Shown: positions 38,275 to 47,378 of the stretch, in pieces | Layout: each line of letters opens with the position of its first letter | How positions within the stretch are numbered: the first letter of the stretch is position 1 | Assembly: GCA_963829545.1 (NCBI GenBank) | Contig: CAWHIX010000011.1 | Span: 248,001-312,000, forward strand | From: JAXGXJ01 sp963829545 | GTDB taxonomy: Bacteria; Actinomycetota; Thermoleophilia; RBG-16-64-13 | Length of the DNA stretch: 64,000 nucleotides | Reading direction: 5' to 3' | The notes under the pieces: generated by a model | The model's database searches: none | What the model saw: the letters and a program-made list of their open reading frames with translations, nothing else | What the model was told of the DNA's origin: nothing | Made by a program: the position numbers and the translations under genes

Positions 38275-39754
38275 GGTCTCGCTCGAGGTCCACGAGGGTG
38301 AGATCGTCGCTCTCATCGGTCCCAACGGAGCCGGCAAGACCACTCTCTTCAACGCCGTCAGCCGTCTGCAGAAGCTGACCGCGGGTTCCGTCGAGTTCGC
38401 CGGCCAGGACGTCACCAAGCTGTCGACGGCCAACACCGCCCGTCTGGGCATGGCTCGGACCTTCCAGAACCTGCGCATCTACGTGAACATGACCGTGCTC
38501 GAGAACGTACTCGTCGGTTGCCACCAGCACGAGCGCTCGGGACTGTGGGCCGGCGGCCTGGGACTGCCGCACCAGCGCCGCGAAGAGAAGGCCTCCCGGG
38601 AGCGGGCCATGCGGGCCCTGGCTGCGGTGGGGCTGGGCGACCAAGCCTATCTGCCTGCCGCCAGCCTGCCCTATGGGTCGCAGCGCCTGGTGGAGATAGC
38701 CCGCGCTCTGGCCTCCGAGCCCCGCCTGCTCCTCTTGGACGAGCCGGCGGCCGGTATGAACGCCTCCGAGCGCGCTCATCTTGTCGAAAAGATCCGCAAC
38801 ATCCGGGCCTCCGGCATCACCGTCCTACTCGTGGAGCACGACATCGAGCTCGTCATGGGCATCTCCGAGCAGGTCTACGTGCTTGACTACGGCAGACTGA
38901 TCGCCCAGGGCCGGCCGGAGGTGGTGCAGAAGGATCCCGCGGTCATCGAGGCCTATCTGGGGGTCAGGCTGGAGGACCGCGCGGACCTCTGCCAGACCCG
39001 GGAACTCGCCGACGGAAGCTGCCCCGTGCCTGAGGACCTGCTCGTCGTGGAGGACCTCACCACCTCCTACGGCTCCATCGAGGCTCTGCGCGGTGTCTCC
39101 CTGGCGGTGCCCCAAGGGCAGGTGGTGGCCATCCTGGGGGCCAACGGGGCGGGCAAGAGCACGCTTCTTCACACCATCTCCGGACTACTTCGGCCCAAGG
39201 CCGGCACCGTCAGCTATCAGGGCGTCGACATCACCCATCTGGCCCCGGAGAAGATCGCCGCCCGTGGCATGTGCCAGGTGCCCGAAGGCCGCCGGCTGTT
39301 CCGGGAGCTCTCCGTGCAGGACAACCTGGTGGTGGGCAGTTCCGGCCGCAAGGACTGGCGGGGGACGCTTACGGACGACATCGCCTACGTCTACGAGCTC
39401 TTCCCCATCCTGGGGGAGCGGCGCAAGCAGCCCGCCGGGACCCTCTCCGGCGGAGAGCAGCAGATGCTGGCCATCGGCCGGGCCCTCATCGGCCGGCCTC
39501 AGTTGCTGCTCCTGGACGAGCCCTCCATGGGTCTCGCCCCGCTGGTGGTCGAGCGCATCTTCCAGGCGCTGGCGAAGCTCAACAAAGAGGGCCTCACCAT
39601 GCTGATGGTGGAGCAGAGCGCGGAGATGGCGCTCTCGCTGGCCCATCGAGGCATCGTTCTTCAGACCGGGCAGGTGGTCGTCTCCGGTCTGGCGGACGAA
39701 CTGAAATCGGATGATCGCGTGCGGGCGAGCTATCTGGGCACGGCTCGGCACTGA
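38243..39754 (+). CDS. LivG-LivF fusion ABC ATPase (probably continuous with LivM)
   Basis: One ORF holds two nucleotide-binding domains: LivG (Walker A IGPNGAGKTTLFNAV, signature LPYGSQRLVEIARAL, Walker B LLLLDEPAAGM) to about residue 240, a linker CQTRELADGSCPVPED, then LivF (Walker A LGANGAGKSTLLHTISG, signature LSGGEQQMLAIGRAL, Walker B LLLLDEPSMGLAP). The nominal GTG start at 38243 cuts off the first beta strand: SPLLAVHDLS (from 38213) is encoded upstream with no ATG, GTG or TTG nearby, so translation likely comes from LivM after correction of a one-base indel. The two-domain ATPase would serve the importer as a single chain. Confidence 0.88.
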   Translation: MHFGGLKAVDEVSLEVHEGEIVALIGPNGAGKTTLFNAVSRLQKLTAGSVEFAGQDVTKLSTANTARLGMARTFQNLRIYVNMTVLENVLVGCHQHERSGLWAGGLGLPHQRREEKASRERAMRALAAVGLGDQAYLPAASLPYGSQRLVEIARALASEPRLLLLDEPAAGMNASERAHLVEKIRNIRASGITVLLVEHDIELVMGISEQVYVLDYGRLIAQGRPEVVQKDPAVIEAYLGVRLEDRADLCQTRELADGSCPVPEDLLVVEDLTTSYGSIEALRGVSLAVPQGQVVAILGANGAGKSTLLHTISGLLRPKAGTVSYQGVDITHLAPEKIAARGMCQVPEGRRLFRELSVQDNLVVGSSGRKDWRGTLTDDIAYVYELFPILGERRKQPAGTLSGGEQQMLAIGRALIGRPQLLLLDEPSMGLAPLVVERIFQALAKLNKEGLTMLMVEQSAEMALSLAHRGIVLQTGQVVVSGLADELKSDDRVRASYLGTARH

Positions 39755-39807
39755 GGCACGCTTTCAGATAAGGGAGGGAGGACACAGTGTTCACAAGGGA
39801 GGAACGA

Positions 39808-41133
39808 ATGAAGAAGCGGTACATGTTGGTGGGCCTTCTCGTGCTCATGCTGGTGGTCGCCATGACGGCGGTCGCCTGCGGCGGCGAAGATGAGACCACC
39901 ACCACGGCTGCCCCCAGCACCGAAACCACGGCTGCTCCGAGCACCGAGACTACCGCAGCTCCGAGACGGAGACCACGGCGGCGCCGAGCACCGACACCAC
40001 GGCGGCCGGCCCGGCCACCGGTGCGCCCATCAAGGTCGGGTTCTCCAACAGCATCACCGGGTTCAGCGCGGCTCCGGCCGACTCGACCGGTAAAGGCGTC
40101 GACTTGATGGTGGAGTACGTCAACGCCAACGGCGGCGTCAACGGCCGTCCGCTCGAAGTCATCACCCTCGACGACAAATCGGATGTCCCGGCCGCCATCG
40201 CCAACCTCAACAAGCTGATCCAGGAAGACAAGGTCGCTGCCACCATCGGCCCGTTCGCCCAGTTCATGCAGGAACCGGCCCGCGGCATCGCCGAGCAGAC
40301 TGGGACCCCCATGGTGGGCATGGGCCCGGCCACCCTGGAGCAACTCGCGGCCACGCCGCAGCTCCAGATGAGCGTGATGCTCTCGGCGGCTCCGGACACC
40401 CAGTCCGACGCCCTCACCAAGGTCATCAAGGCCAACGGCTGGAAGAACATCATCGGTATCGCCGACGTGCTCGCCATCCACCAGGAGACGCTCGACCTGC
40501 TCGTGAAGAGCCGGCCCGACCGAAGGCTTCACCTTCACCAAGCTTCCCGACACCTTCGGCTTCGACCAGACCGACTTCCAGCCGATCCTCAACAAGATCA
40601 TGGAGGCGTACAAAGCGCAGAAGCCGGATGCTGTGATCCTCTATGTCAACCCGATCGCTCTTCCCCCGCTCTACAAGGGTCTGCGGTCTCTGGGCGTGAC
40701 GGAACCCATCCAGGGCAGCCCAGCCGCCGCCCATCCGGCCATCTTCGCGATGGGTCCGGAAGCGGTCGAAGGCTTCCTCACGCTCGATTCCGGTGGTCTG
40801 GTCAACCCGGCCGGCCTGCCCGACGACTGGCCGCTGAAGGAGAGCCAGCTGGCCTTCTTCGACGCCTACCAGGCCAAGTACGGCCAGGCGCCGGACTTCT
40901 TCTCCGCCGCCGGCGCCGACCTGGTCGCCGTCTTGGCCGAAGCCATGAAGCAGGCCGGTGGCCCGGACGACAAAGCCAAGGTGGCCCAGGCCCTGGTCAA
41001 CCTGAAGGACTACGTCGCTCTGCAGGGCATCGTCAACTTCACCCCCGAGGCGACCTCTCAGGGTGTCGACGGCGACATGGTGGAGTGGCAGGTCAAGGGT
41101 GCCCAGTTCGTGCTGGTGAACACACTCAACTAG
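39808..41133 (+). CDS. LivK-type substrate-binding lipoprotein 2 (two frameshifts)
   Basis: Start ATG 39808 (or GTG 39787, which follows GGGAGGACACA). Lipoprotein signal MKKRYMLVGLLVLMLVVAMT ending AVAC, a Thr-rich linker of ETTAAPST units, then the receptor domain IKVGFSNSITGFSAAPAD. Frame breaks lie near 39965 and 40520. The receptor differs from LivK1 in sequence, so the two importers probably take different substrates. The last 178 residues (from MEAYKAQKPDAVILYVNP) are in one clean frame. Confidence 0.83.
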
Positions 41134-41187
41134 GCTGACCCCCCGGGATCGTCTCTAACCCCCTGGGGTCGATCCCGATGGAGTATT

Positions 41188-41220
41188 GCCGGGGCCGGCG
41201 GCGAAGCCGCCGGCCCCGGC
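41188..41220 (+). terminator. 15-bp hairpin after livK2
   Basis: GCCGGGGCCGGCGGC (41188-41202) pairs with 41206-41220 around GAA, 54 bases after the livK2 stop and before the third methyltransferase gene. No T-run. Confidence 0.55.
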
Positions 41221-41303
41221 CACCCACTGCGAACGGTCAGGCGTGCCGCAGGAAGGGCTCGCGTCGCGTCGGGCCGCGCATGCAGCACCGACAAGGAGAA
41301 AGC

Positions 41304-42648
41304 ATGGATACCGAGCGTTCGTGGGCCGATCTGACCGCCGACGAGAAGCTGGAGCAGCGCTTCCAGTTCTACACCAGCCCTCGTCTGCCGTTCGTCAGTC
41401 CCGAGGCCGAAGCCGAGTACAAGGCCAGGGCGGCCCGGCTGAGGGATGCCATCCTTCTCCAGAAGGCTCCGGACCGCGTCCCGGTCACGACCCTCAACCA
41501 GTTCTACCCGGCCGACCGGGCCGGGTTCACCCCTTACGACGTCATGTACGACCCGGAGAAGGCGGCCGAGGCCTGGGTGAGCTACGCCCGCAGCTCTCCA
41601 ACCGGATGCCATGGTGGGATCGGCCATCGCCGCGGGCGGCGCCGGGCCGATCTTCGACGCTCTCGACTACAAGCTCTTCAGCTGGCCCGGCCACGGGGTG
41701 CCGAAGGAAGCCAGCTTCCAGTACGTCGAGAAGGAGTGGATGCTCCCCGAGGAGTACGACGATCTCATCGACGACCCCACCGGGTACATGCTGCGCACCT
41801 ACATACCCAGGACCAACGGCGCCCTGGCCGGCATGGCCAAGCTGGACGCTCCTTTCGGCATGGTCCAGCTCTGCGGAGCGGACTTCTGGGTGGCGAGCTG
41901 GGGAGACCCCGAGCTCCAGGAGGCGTTTTCGAAGCTGATGGAGGCGGGCAAACAGGCCGCCGCTTGGGCACGAGCCAGCATCGGCGTGGACATGCGCCTG
42001 GCGGCCGAAGGGTTTCCCTGCGCACCCCGGCCTCGTCACCTGGGCGCCCTTCGACTTCCTGGGCGACACCCTGCGCGGCACCCGGGGTATCGTCACCGAT
42101 CTGTACCGGTATCCGGAGAAGGTGCTCGCCGCCTGCGACCGTCTGCTGCCCGTGCTGCTCAAGTACGTCACTCGCAAGGCCGCGCCCTTCGTGCCGCCCA
42201 CCGTCTTCATCCCCCTGCACAAGGGTGCGGACGGCTTCATGAACGACGAGCAGTTCCGCACCTTCTACTGGCCGACCCTGCGCAAGATGTGCCTGGGCCT
42301 CATCGAGGAGGGTCTGGTGCCCTATCTCTTCGCCGAGGGGGCCTACAACTCCCGGCTGGAGATCATCCGCGACCTGCCGCCCGGCCGCACCGTGTGGCAC
42401 TTCGACCAGACCGACATGCGCAAGGCCAAGGAGCCCTCGACGGCGTGGCCTGCATCGCGGGCAACGTCCCGCTGTCGCTGCTGCAACTGGGGACTGCCGA
42501 CGAAGTGACGGCCTACTGCCGCACGCTCATCGACGAGGTGAAGGGCAAGGGCGGCTTCATCCTCGACGTCGGAGCCGGGGCCGACACCGCCAAAGAAGAG
42601 AACTTCGCGGCCATGATCCAGGCCGCGAAACAGTACGGGACCTACTGA
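41304..42648 (+). CDS. URO-D superfamily methyltransferase-like protein 3 (frameshifts)
   Basis: ATG 41304 with AAGGAG upstream. The N-terminus DLTADEKLEQRFQFYTSPRL and ASFQYVEKEWMLPEEYDDLI match the tandem pair at 26413/27822. Frame breaks near 41595, 42015 and 42435. The C-terminal part keeps PLHKGADGF, DQTDMRKAKE and CIAGNVPLSLL, with YLFAEGAYN in place of the zinc H-x-C and LDVGAGAD in place of the final Cys. Third member of the zinc-motif-less subgroup; heads the second methyl-transfer set. Confidence 0.82.
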
Positions 42649-42689
42649 GAGAGCACGCGGAGCCCAGACCAGCAGCGCAAACGGAAGGC

Positions 42690-43626
42690 ATGCTCATGAC
42701 CAAGAAGATCATCGGCCTCTCCTGCGGGAGAAAGAACGGTAACAGCGAGCACTTCCTCAAGGCTGCCCTCATGGCGGCCGAGGAGGAGGGCGTCCAGTCG
42801 GAGATCATCCGGGCGATGGACCTCAAGGTACTGCCCTGCAACAGCTGCTGGGCCTGTATGAAGACCGGCCGCTGCGCCAAAGACGACGTCGACTGGATCC
42901 TCGAGCAGACGCTCCTGGGCGACACCGCCGTCATCGTCTCGGCACCCGTCTATCATCTCCGGGCCAGCAGCTATCTGATGATCATCGCCGAGAAGACGAA
43001 CCACATGTTCTCGCGCAAGCCCGACATCTTCGAGCGCCGGCGGGTGGGGGCGGCCATCTCGGTGGGGGGCTCCGGCTACGACGGCTGGACCAGCCTGGGG
43101 CTCCTGTCGGTCAACCTCTTCCTGCAGCACTTCACCACCCTGGTCGACCAGATCCAGATAGACCACTGCGCGGCTCTCGGGGCTGCTCTGACTCCGGACA
43201 ACGAAGGGGCCGTCGAGCGCTCGCGGCAGCTGGGCAAGAACGTGGCTCGGACTCTCGACCTTCCTTTCGAAGAGTGGAAGTACTTGGGCGACGAGACCGG
43301 TGTCTCCTGTCCGGTCTGCCACTGCAACGTGATCTACATCGAGAAGGACTTCCCGGAGATCATGTGCCCCACCTGCGAGGTGCACGGCACCGTATCGGCA
43401 CAGGGATGGGAAGTTCTCGGTAGCGTGGAATCCCGACGACGTGCGCGAACCGCGCTTCTCCACGCCCAAGGAGATACACCATCTGGAGTGGATAATGCGG
43501 CACGAGCAGCAGGAAGAACCGGCTCAGATCGCACTGCCGGAGGTCCAGGAGAAGATCCAGCACTACAATGCTTACGGGAATATGATCGCGCCGAGAAGGC
43601 GCCCAGGAAGGAGTCAGGCGTCATGA
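42690..43626 (+). CDS. Iron-sulfur flavoprotein 1 (NADPH-dependent FMN reductase family) with C-terminal Cys4 module
   Basis: A flavodoxin-fold protein: IIGLSCGRKNGNSEHFLKAA binds the FMN phosphate. The compact motif CNSCWACMKTGRC (C-x2-C-x2-C-x5-C, residues about 51-63) is that of iron-sulfur flavoproteins that hold a [4Fe-4S] cluster. An unusual C-terminal addition carries CPVCHCNV...MCPTC, a zinc-ribbon or rubredoxin-like knuckle. A one-base shift near 43435 joins the last 60 residues (EPRFSTPKEIHHLEWIMRHE). It overlaps the corrinoid gene by ATGA, so it may supply low-potential electrons for corrinoid reactivation (inference). ATG 42690 or 42696. Confidence 0.78.
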
Positions 43627-44256
43627 CCATCTCACCGCTCGCCCAAGCCATGGGCGACCTGGACGAAGCCACCGCAGTCAGCCTGGTGGAGGAGAAGCTG
43701 GCCGCCGGTGAAGCCGGCCCTCTCTATCCTGGAAGAACTCCAGGCCGGTATGAACATCGTCGGCACCCGCTTCGAAGAGTGCGAGTACTTCCTCTCCGAG
43801 CTCATCTACGCCGCCGACATCTTCAAGAAGGCCGGCGCTCCGCTCCAGGAAGAACTCAAGTCCTCGACCCAGCAGAAGCTGGGTACCCTGGTCTTGGGCA
43901 CGGTCAAGAACGATATCCACGACTTCGGCAAAGACATCGTGGCCACGGTCATGAGCAGCAACGGCTTCGAAGTGATCGACCTGGGCGTGAACGTGGAGCA
44001 CCAGGCCTTCATCGATGCCATCAAAGAGCACAAGCCCCAACTGGTGGGCATGAGCTGCCTTCTCACCACCGTCTTCGACGACATGAAGGAAGCCATCGCC
44101 ACCATCAAGGCCGCCGGTCTCCGTGACCAGGTGACCATCCTTATCGGCGGCGGCCCCGTAGACGAAGCCACCGCCACCTACGTGGGCGCCGACGTGTACT
44201 GCAAGACGGCCCAAGACGGCGTTATTGCTGCGAAGAAAGTGCTGGGGGTGAGCTGA
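43623..44256 (+). CDS. Corrinoid protein 2 (one frameshift)
   Basis: ATG 43623 overlaps the flavoprotein stop. An N-terminal helical cap (SPLAQAMGDLDEATAVSLVE, then after a shift near 43715 LSILEELQAGMNIVGTRFEE) is followed by the cobalamin domain with VKNDIHDFGKDI, whose His ligates cobalt, and VTILIGGGPVDE. MtaC/MttC-like methyl carrier of about 210 residues, paralogue of 24757-25422. It is followed 1 base later by methyltransferase 4. Confidence 0.87.
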
Positions 44257-44257
44257 G

Positions 44258-45382
44258 ATGGCCGAGATGACAGGAATGGCCCCGAACCCGCTCTTTCTGG
44301 AGCGCATGCAGCGCCTGCAGACGGCTGTGGCGTGCGGCACTCCCGACCGGGTGCCCATCTCCCTGGTGATGGACCTCTTCGCGGCCAAGACCATGGGGGT
44401 CAAGTTCAGCGATTTCGCCGCCGACGTCGATGTAGCCGGACAGACCATGCTGGCCGCCATGGAGAAGCTGGGCGACGTGGATTCGCTGCAGTTCCCCACC
44501 TACGCGCCCGACGTGCTCGGCCTGCTCTGGCTCGCGCCCATGAAGATCCCCGGCCGCGACCTGCCCGAGGACAGCCAGTGGCAGATGGACGAGCAGGTGC
44601 GCATCCAGCCCGAGGACTACGACCGCATCCTGGAGATGGGCTGGAGTCCCTGGTTCGGAGAGTACATCGGCAAGTACCTGGGCGCGGCCGTCGCGGCCGG
44701 CCAGGCTCTCCAGGAGGCCGGTCCGCGCTGGACCATGGAGTACATGAAGAAGGGCTACGTCATCTTCTCGCCCCTGACTGTCGACCATCCCTTCGAGCAT
44801 CTCGCCGGGGGCCGCACCGTCAAGGAGTTCACCCTCGATCTCTTCAAGATGCCGGACAAGGTCCAGGCCGTTCTGGATGTCATCATGGCCGAGAAGCGGG
44901 AGCAGGCCCGCCAGCTCGTGCGCGCGGTCGGGCAGCCCATCGGTTACTGGGTGGGCAGCTGGCGTACGGCGCCGGAGTTCCTCTCGCCCAGACTCTGGGA
45001 CCGCTTCGTGTGGCCTTACATGAAGGAACTGGTGGAGATCGTGGCCGAAGAGGGCGGCATCCCGGTATTGCACTACGACGCCAACTGGGACCGCGAGATC
45101 GAGCGCCTGAAAGAACTGCCCGCCCGCAGGTGCGTCCTCGAGCTCGATGGCAAGACCGATATCTTCCGGGCCAAGAAGATCCTGGCCGGGCACATGTGCA
45201 TCCTGGGCGACGTACCTCCGGCCATGCTCACCCTGGGCACGGTCGACGACGTCAAGGCCTACTGCAAGCGCCTGCTCACCGAAGTCGGCCCCGACGGCTA
45301 CATCATGGCCATGGGTTGCGCCCTCCCGCCGGACGCCAAGTTCGAGAACGTCAAGGCGATGGTGGACTCGGTGCAGGGTTAG
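44258..45382 (+). CDS. URO-D superfamily methyltransferase-like protein 4 (MtaA/MtbA-like)
   Basis: A 374-residue intact protein. Unlike the other three it keeps parts of the methylcobamide:thiol methyltransferase zinc site: LHYDANWD in the H-x-C position (His present, Cys replaced by Asp) and AMGCALPP at the C-terminal Cys. Also CILGDVPPAMLTLGTVDDV. It could transfer the methyl group from the adjacent corrinoid protein to an acceptor, or the reverse. Downstream of corrinoid protein 2 by 1 base and upstream of flavoprotein 2 by 42 bases. Confidence 0.83.
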   Translation: MAEMTGMAPNPLFLERMQRLQTAVACGTPDRVPISLVMDLFAAKTMGVKFSDFAADVDVAGQTMLAAMEKLGDVDSLQFPTYAPDVLGLLWLAPMKIPGRDLPEDSQWQMDEQVRIQPEDYDRILEMGWSPWFGEYIGKYLGAAVAAGQALQEAGPRWTMEYMKKGYVIFSPLTVDHPFEHLAGGRTVKEFTLDLFKMPDKVQAVLDVIMAEKREQARQLVRAVGQPIGYWVGSWRTAPEFLSPRLWDRFVWPYMKELVEIVAEEGGIPVLHYDANWDREIERLKELPARRCVLELDGKTDIFRAKKILAGHMCILGDVPPAMLTLGTVDDVKAYCKRLLTEVGPDGYIMAMGCALPPDAKFENVKAMVDSVQG

Positions 45383-45424
45383 TAGATTTCAATCGGACAG
45401 GCAGCCAGAGCAAGGAGCGGACGA

Positions 45425-46423
45425 GTGAAAGTACTGGGGATCGCGTGCGGACGACGCATGAGCAACACCGAGATCATGGTGAAGGAAGCTCTCATGGGCG
45501 CGGAGGAGGCGGGAGCCGAGGTCGAGTTCCTGCGCCTGCACGACCTCACCATCAAGCCCTGCACGGGCTGCAACTCCTGCGTGATCGATCTCATGGAGCG
45601 GCATGGCTCGGGACGGTGCACCATCAAGGACGACGATTTCGCCTTCATCGACGAGAAGATAATGCAGTGTGACGGTCTCATCGTCGGCTCGCCCATCTAC
45701 GAGAAGTCCCCCTCGGGGCAGCTGAAGTCGCTGAACGACCGTATGGGCCCCTCCCACGACGTGGGCTTCCGCATGATCGCTCAGAAGATCCGGGAGGAGA
45801 AGGGTGTCACCGAGGGCACCGGTCCCGATCCTCGGGCCTTCAAGCTGCGGGCCGGGGCGACCATCGCCGTGGGCGGCAGCGAGTGGGACACGCTGGCCAT
45901 GCCCATGATGGGTCTCTTCATGCTGCCGCTGCAGGTCGCGGTGGTGGACAACATCGTGGTCAACTGGATCGGACTGCCCCGGACCATCGCGCTGCGCGAT
46001 GATCTGCTGGAACGGGCGCACAGCGCGGGCAAGAAGGTAGTGGAACAGCTGGGCAAGACCGTCGAGGAAGTCGAGTACCTGGGCGATCCCGGCCTTTGCC
46101 CCCTGTGCCATTCCAAAGTCATCGAGGTGCGGCACGACGGCGACGTCTATCCCAGCATCTGCGCCCTCTGCGGCGTGCGCGGGACTCTGGGCATCACCGA
46201 CGGCAAGGTCTCCTTCACCGTCAGCGACGAGGACCGGCCTCACTCGCACCTGTTGCTCTCGGGCAAGTTCGAGCACTTGGACGAACTGGCCACCCGCTCG
46301 CTGAAGCCGCCGGCGAATATGGGCGAGGTCCCCGCCAAGTCGGCCAAGTACAAGGAATATTTGACTCCGTTGAAGCCCCCGCGCGCCCAGGCGGTCGCGG
46401 CGGCCGACGAAAGCGAAGAGTAG
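45425..46423 (+). CDS. Iron-sulfur flavoprotein 2 with C-terminal Cys4 module
   Basis: GTG 45425, GGAGCGGACG upstream. A flavodoxin-fold FMN reductase-like protein of 332 residues (VLGIACGRRMSNTEIMVKEA) with CTGCNSC...GSGRC (C-x2-C-x2-C-x12-C), a longer last spacing than its paralogue at 42690, and the same type of C-terminal knuckle CPLCHSKV...CALCGVRG. The C-terminal tail is extended. The stop overlaps the next start (TAGTG). Confidence 0.8.
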   Translation: MKVLGIACGRRMSNTEIMVKEALMGAEEAGAEVEFLRLHDLTIKPCTGCNSCVIDLMERHGSGRCTIKDDDFAFIDEKIMQCDGLIVGSPIYEKSPSGQLKSLNDRMGPSHDVGFRMIAQKIREEKGVTEGTGPDPRAFKLRAGATIAVGGSEWDTLAMPMMGLFMLPLQVAVVDNIVVNWIGLPRTIALRDDLLERAHSAGKKVVEQLGKTVEEVEYLGDPGLCPLCHSKVIEVRHDGDVYPSICALCGVRGTLGITDGKVSFTVSDEDRPHSHLLLSGKFEHLDELATRSLKPPANMGEVPAKSAKYKEYLTPLKPPRAQAVAAADESEE

Positions 46424-46950
46424 TGCCACAGCCGGCCCCTCACGTCGGCGGTGTCTTTCACGCCGGCGTGACGGTCGGCGACATGGAGCGCTCCCTTCAT
46501 TTCTACCGTGATGTTCTGGGACTTGAGGTCGAATCCGACGCCCTGATCGACCATCCCTACGTCTTCGATCTGACCGCGGTCCCGGCGACGGAGGTGCGCG
46601 TGGTCTTCCTGTGCGTCCCGGGGAGCGAGAGCGCCACACGCATCGAGCTGCTCGAGTATCGGGGGCTCGAACGTCACTCGGCGAGTGCCCGACCCTGCGA
46701 TCCCGGCCACGGTCACCTGTGCCTCTTGGTCGATGATGTCGCGGGGATGCACGGGCGCTTGGTCGCCGCAGGATACCGCGCGCGATCCGAGGCGCCGGTT
46801 GAGTACGCCGCCGGCCCCCGGAAGGGGGCCAAGGCCGTCTATGCCGTCGATGCCGACGGATACCACGTAGAGCTTTTCGAAAGGCCGAGCCCGGCCGGCC
46901 CGACTCCATTCCGAATCGGCGCGGGAATTAGTACAATCAAACCTCCTTAG
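46423..46950 (+). CDS. VOC/glyoxalase-fold protein
   Basis: GTG 46423 overlaps the flavoprotein stop. A 175-residue vicinal-oxygen-chelate protein with the two beta-alpha-beta-beta-beta repeats: HAGVTVGDMERSLHFYRDVL (His a likely metal ligand), GHGHLCLLVDDVAGMHGRLV and DADGYHVELFERP (Glu ligand). Related proteins include glyoxalases, methylmalonyl-CoA epimerase and dioxygenases; it may act on the substrate of the methyl-transfer cluster. Last gene of that operon. Confidence 0.82.
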   Translation: MPQPAPHVGGVFHAGVTVGDMERSLHFYRDVLGLEVESDALIDHPYVFDLTAVPATEVRVVFLCVPGSESATRIELLEYRGLERHSASARPCDPGHGHLCLLVDDVAGMHGRLVAAGYRARSEAPVEYAAGPRKGAKAVYAVDADGYHVELFERPSPAGPTPFRIGAGISTIKPP

Positions 46951-46975
46951 TGCGCACGCATGACGGGGGGAGGTC

Positions 46976-47350
46976 TTGGAGATCCACACTGAGTCGATGG
47001 GGGGCGTCCCGGTGGTCTCCGTCGTGGGGGAAGTCGATCGGCTCTCGGGGAAGACCCTGAAAAGGGCCATCGTGGACGCTCTTCAGGGGGCTGAGGGCAT
47101 CTCGTGCATCCTGGTCGACCTGTCTGAGTGCACCTACGTCGACGCCGTAGCCCTTTCGGTGCTCATGTCCGCGCGCGACCGGCTCACGCTCGGCCACTGC
47201 CTCGGGCTGATCGGAGCATCCGACAACATCCATAATCTCTTCAAGGTGGTAGGGTTCGAGGAGAGCGATAGGCTGCGCTTCCTGAACTCGCGCACCGAGG
47301 CGGAAGAACTCATCCAGGAACGAAGGAACGTGGGGGCTCGGACTCGATGA
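46976..47350 (+). CDS. STAS-domain protein lacking the phospho-acceptor Ser
   Basis: TTG 46976 after GGGGGGAGG. A 124-residue single STAS domain (anti-sigma-factor-antagonist fold): VVSVVGEVDRLSG near the start and ILVDLSECTYVDAVALSVLM in the centre. The position normally holding the phosphorylated Ser (D-S-S-G) reads D-A-V-A, so classical kinase-switched regulation is unlikely. No anti-sigma kinase gene is next to it. It lies 28 bases before the UPF0182 gene. Confidence 0.72.
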   Translation: MEIHTESMGGVPVVSVVGEVDRLSGKTLKRAIVDALQGAEGISCILVDLSECTYVDAVALSVLMSARDRLTLGHCLGLIGASDNIHNLFKVVGFEESDRLRFLNSRTEAEELIQERRNVGARTR

Positions 47351-47378
47351 TCCGGTCCGACCACGAAGAGGAGGCTTA

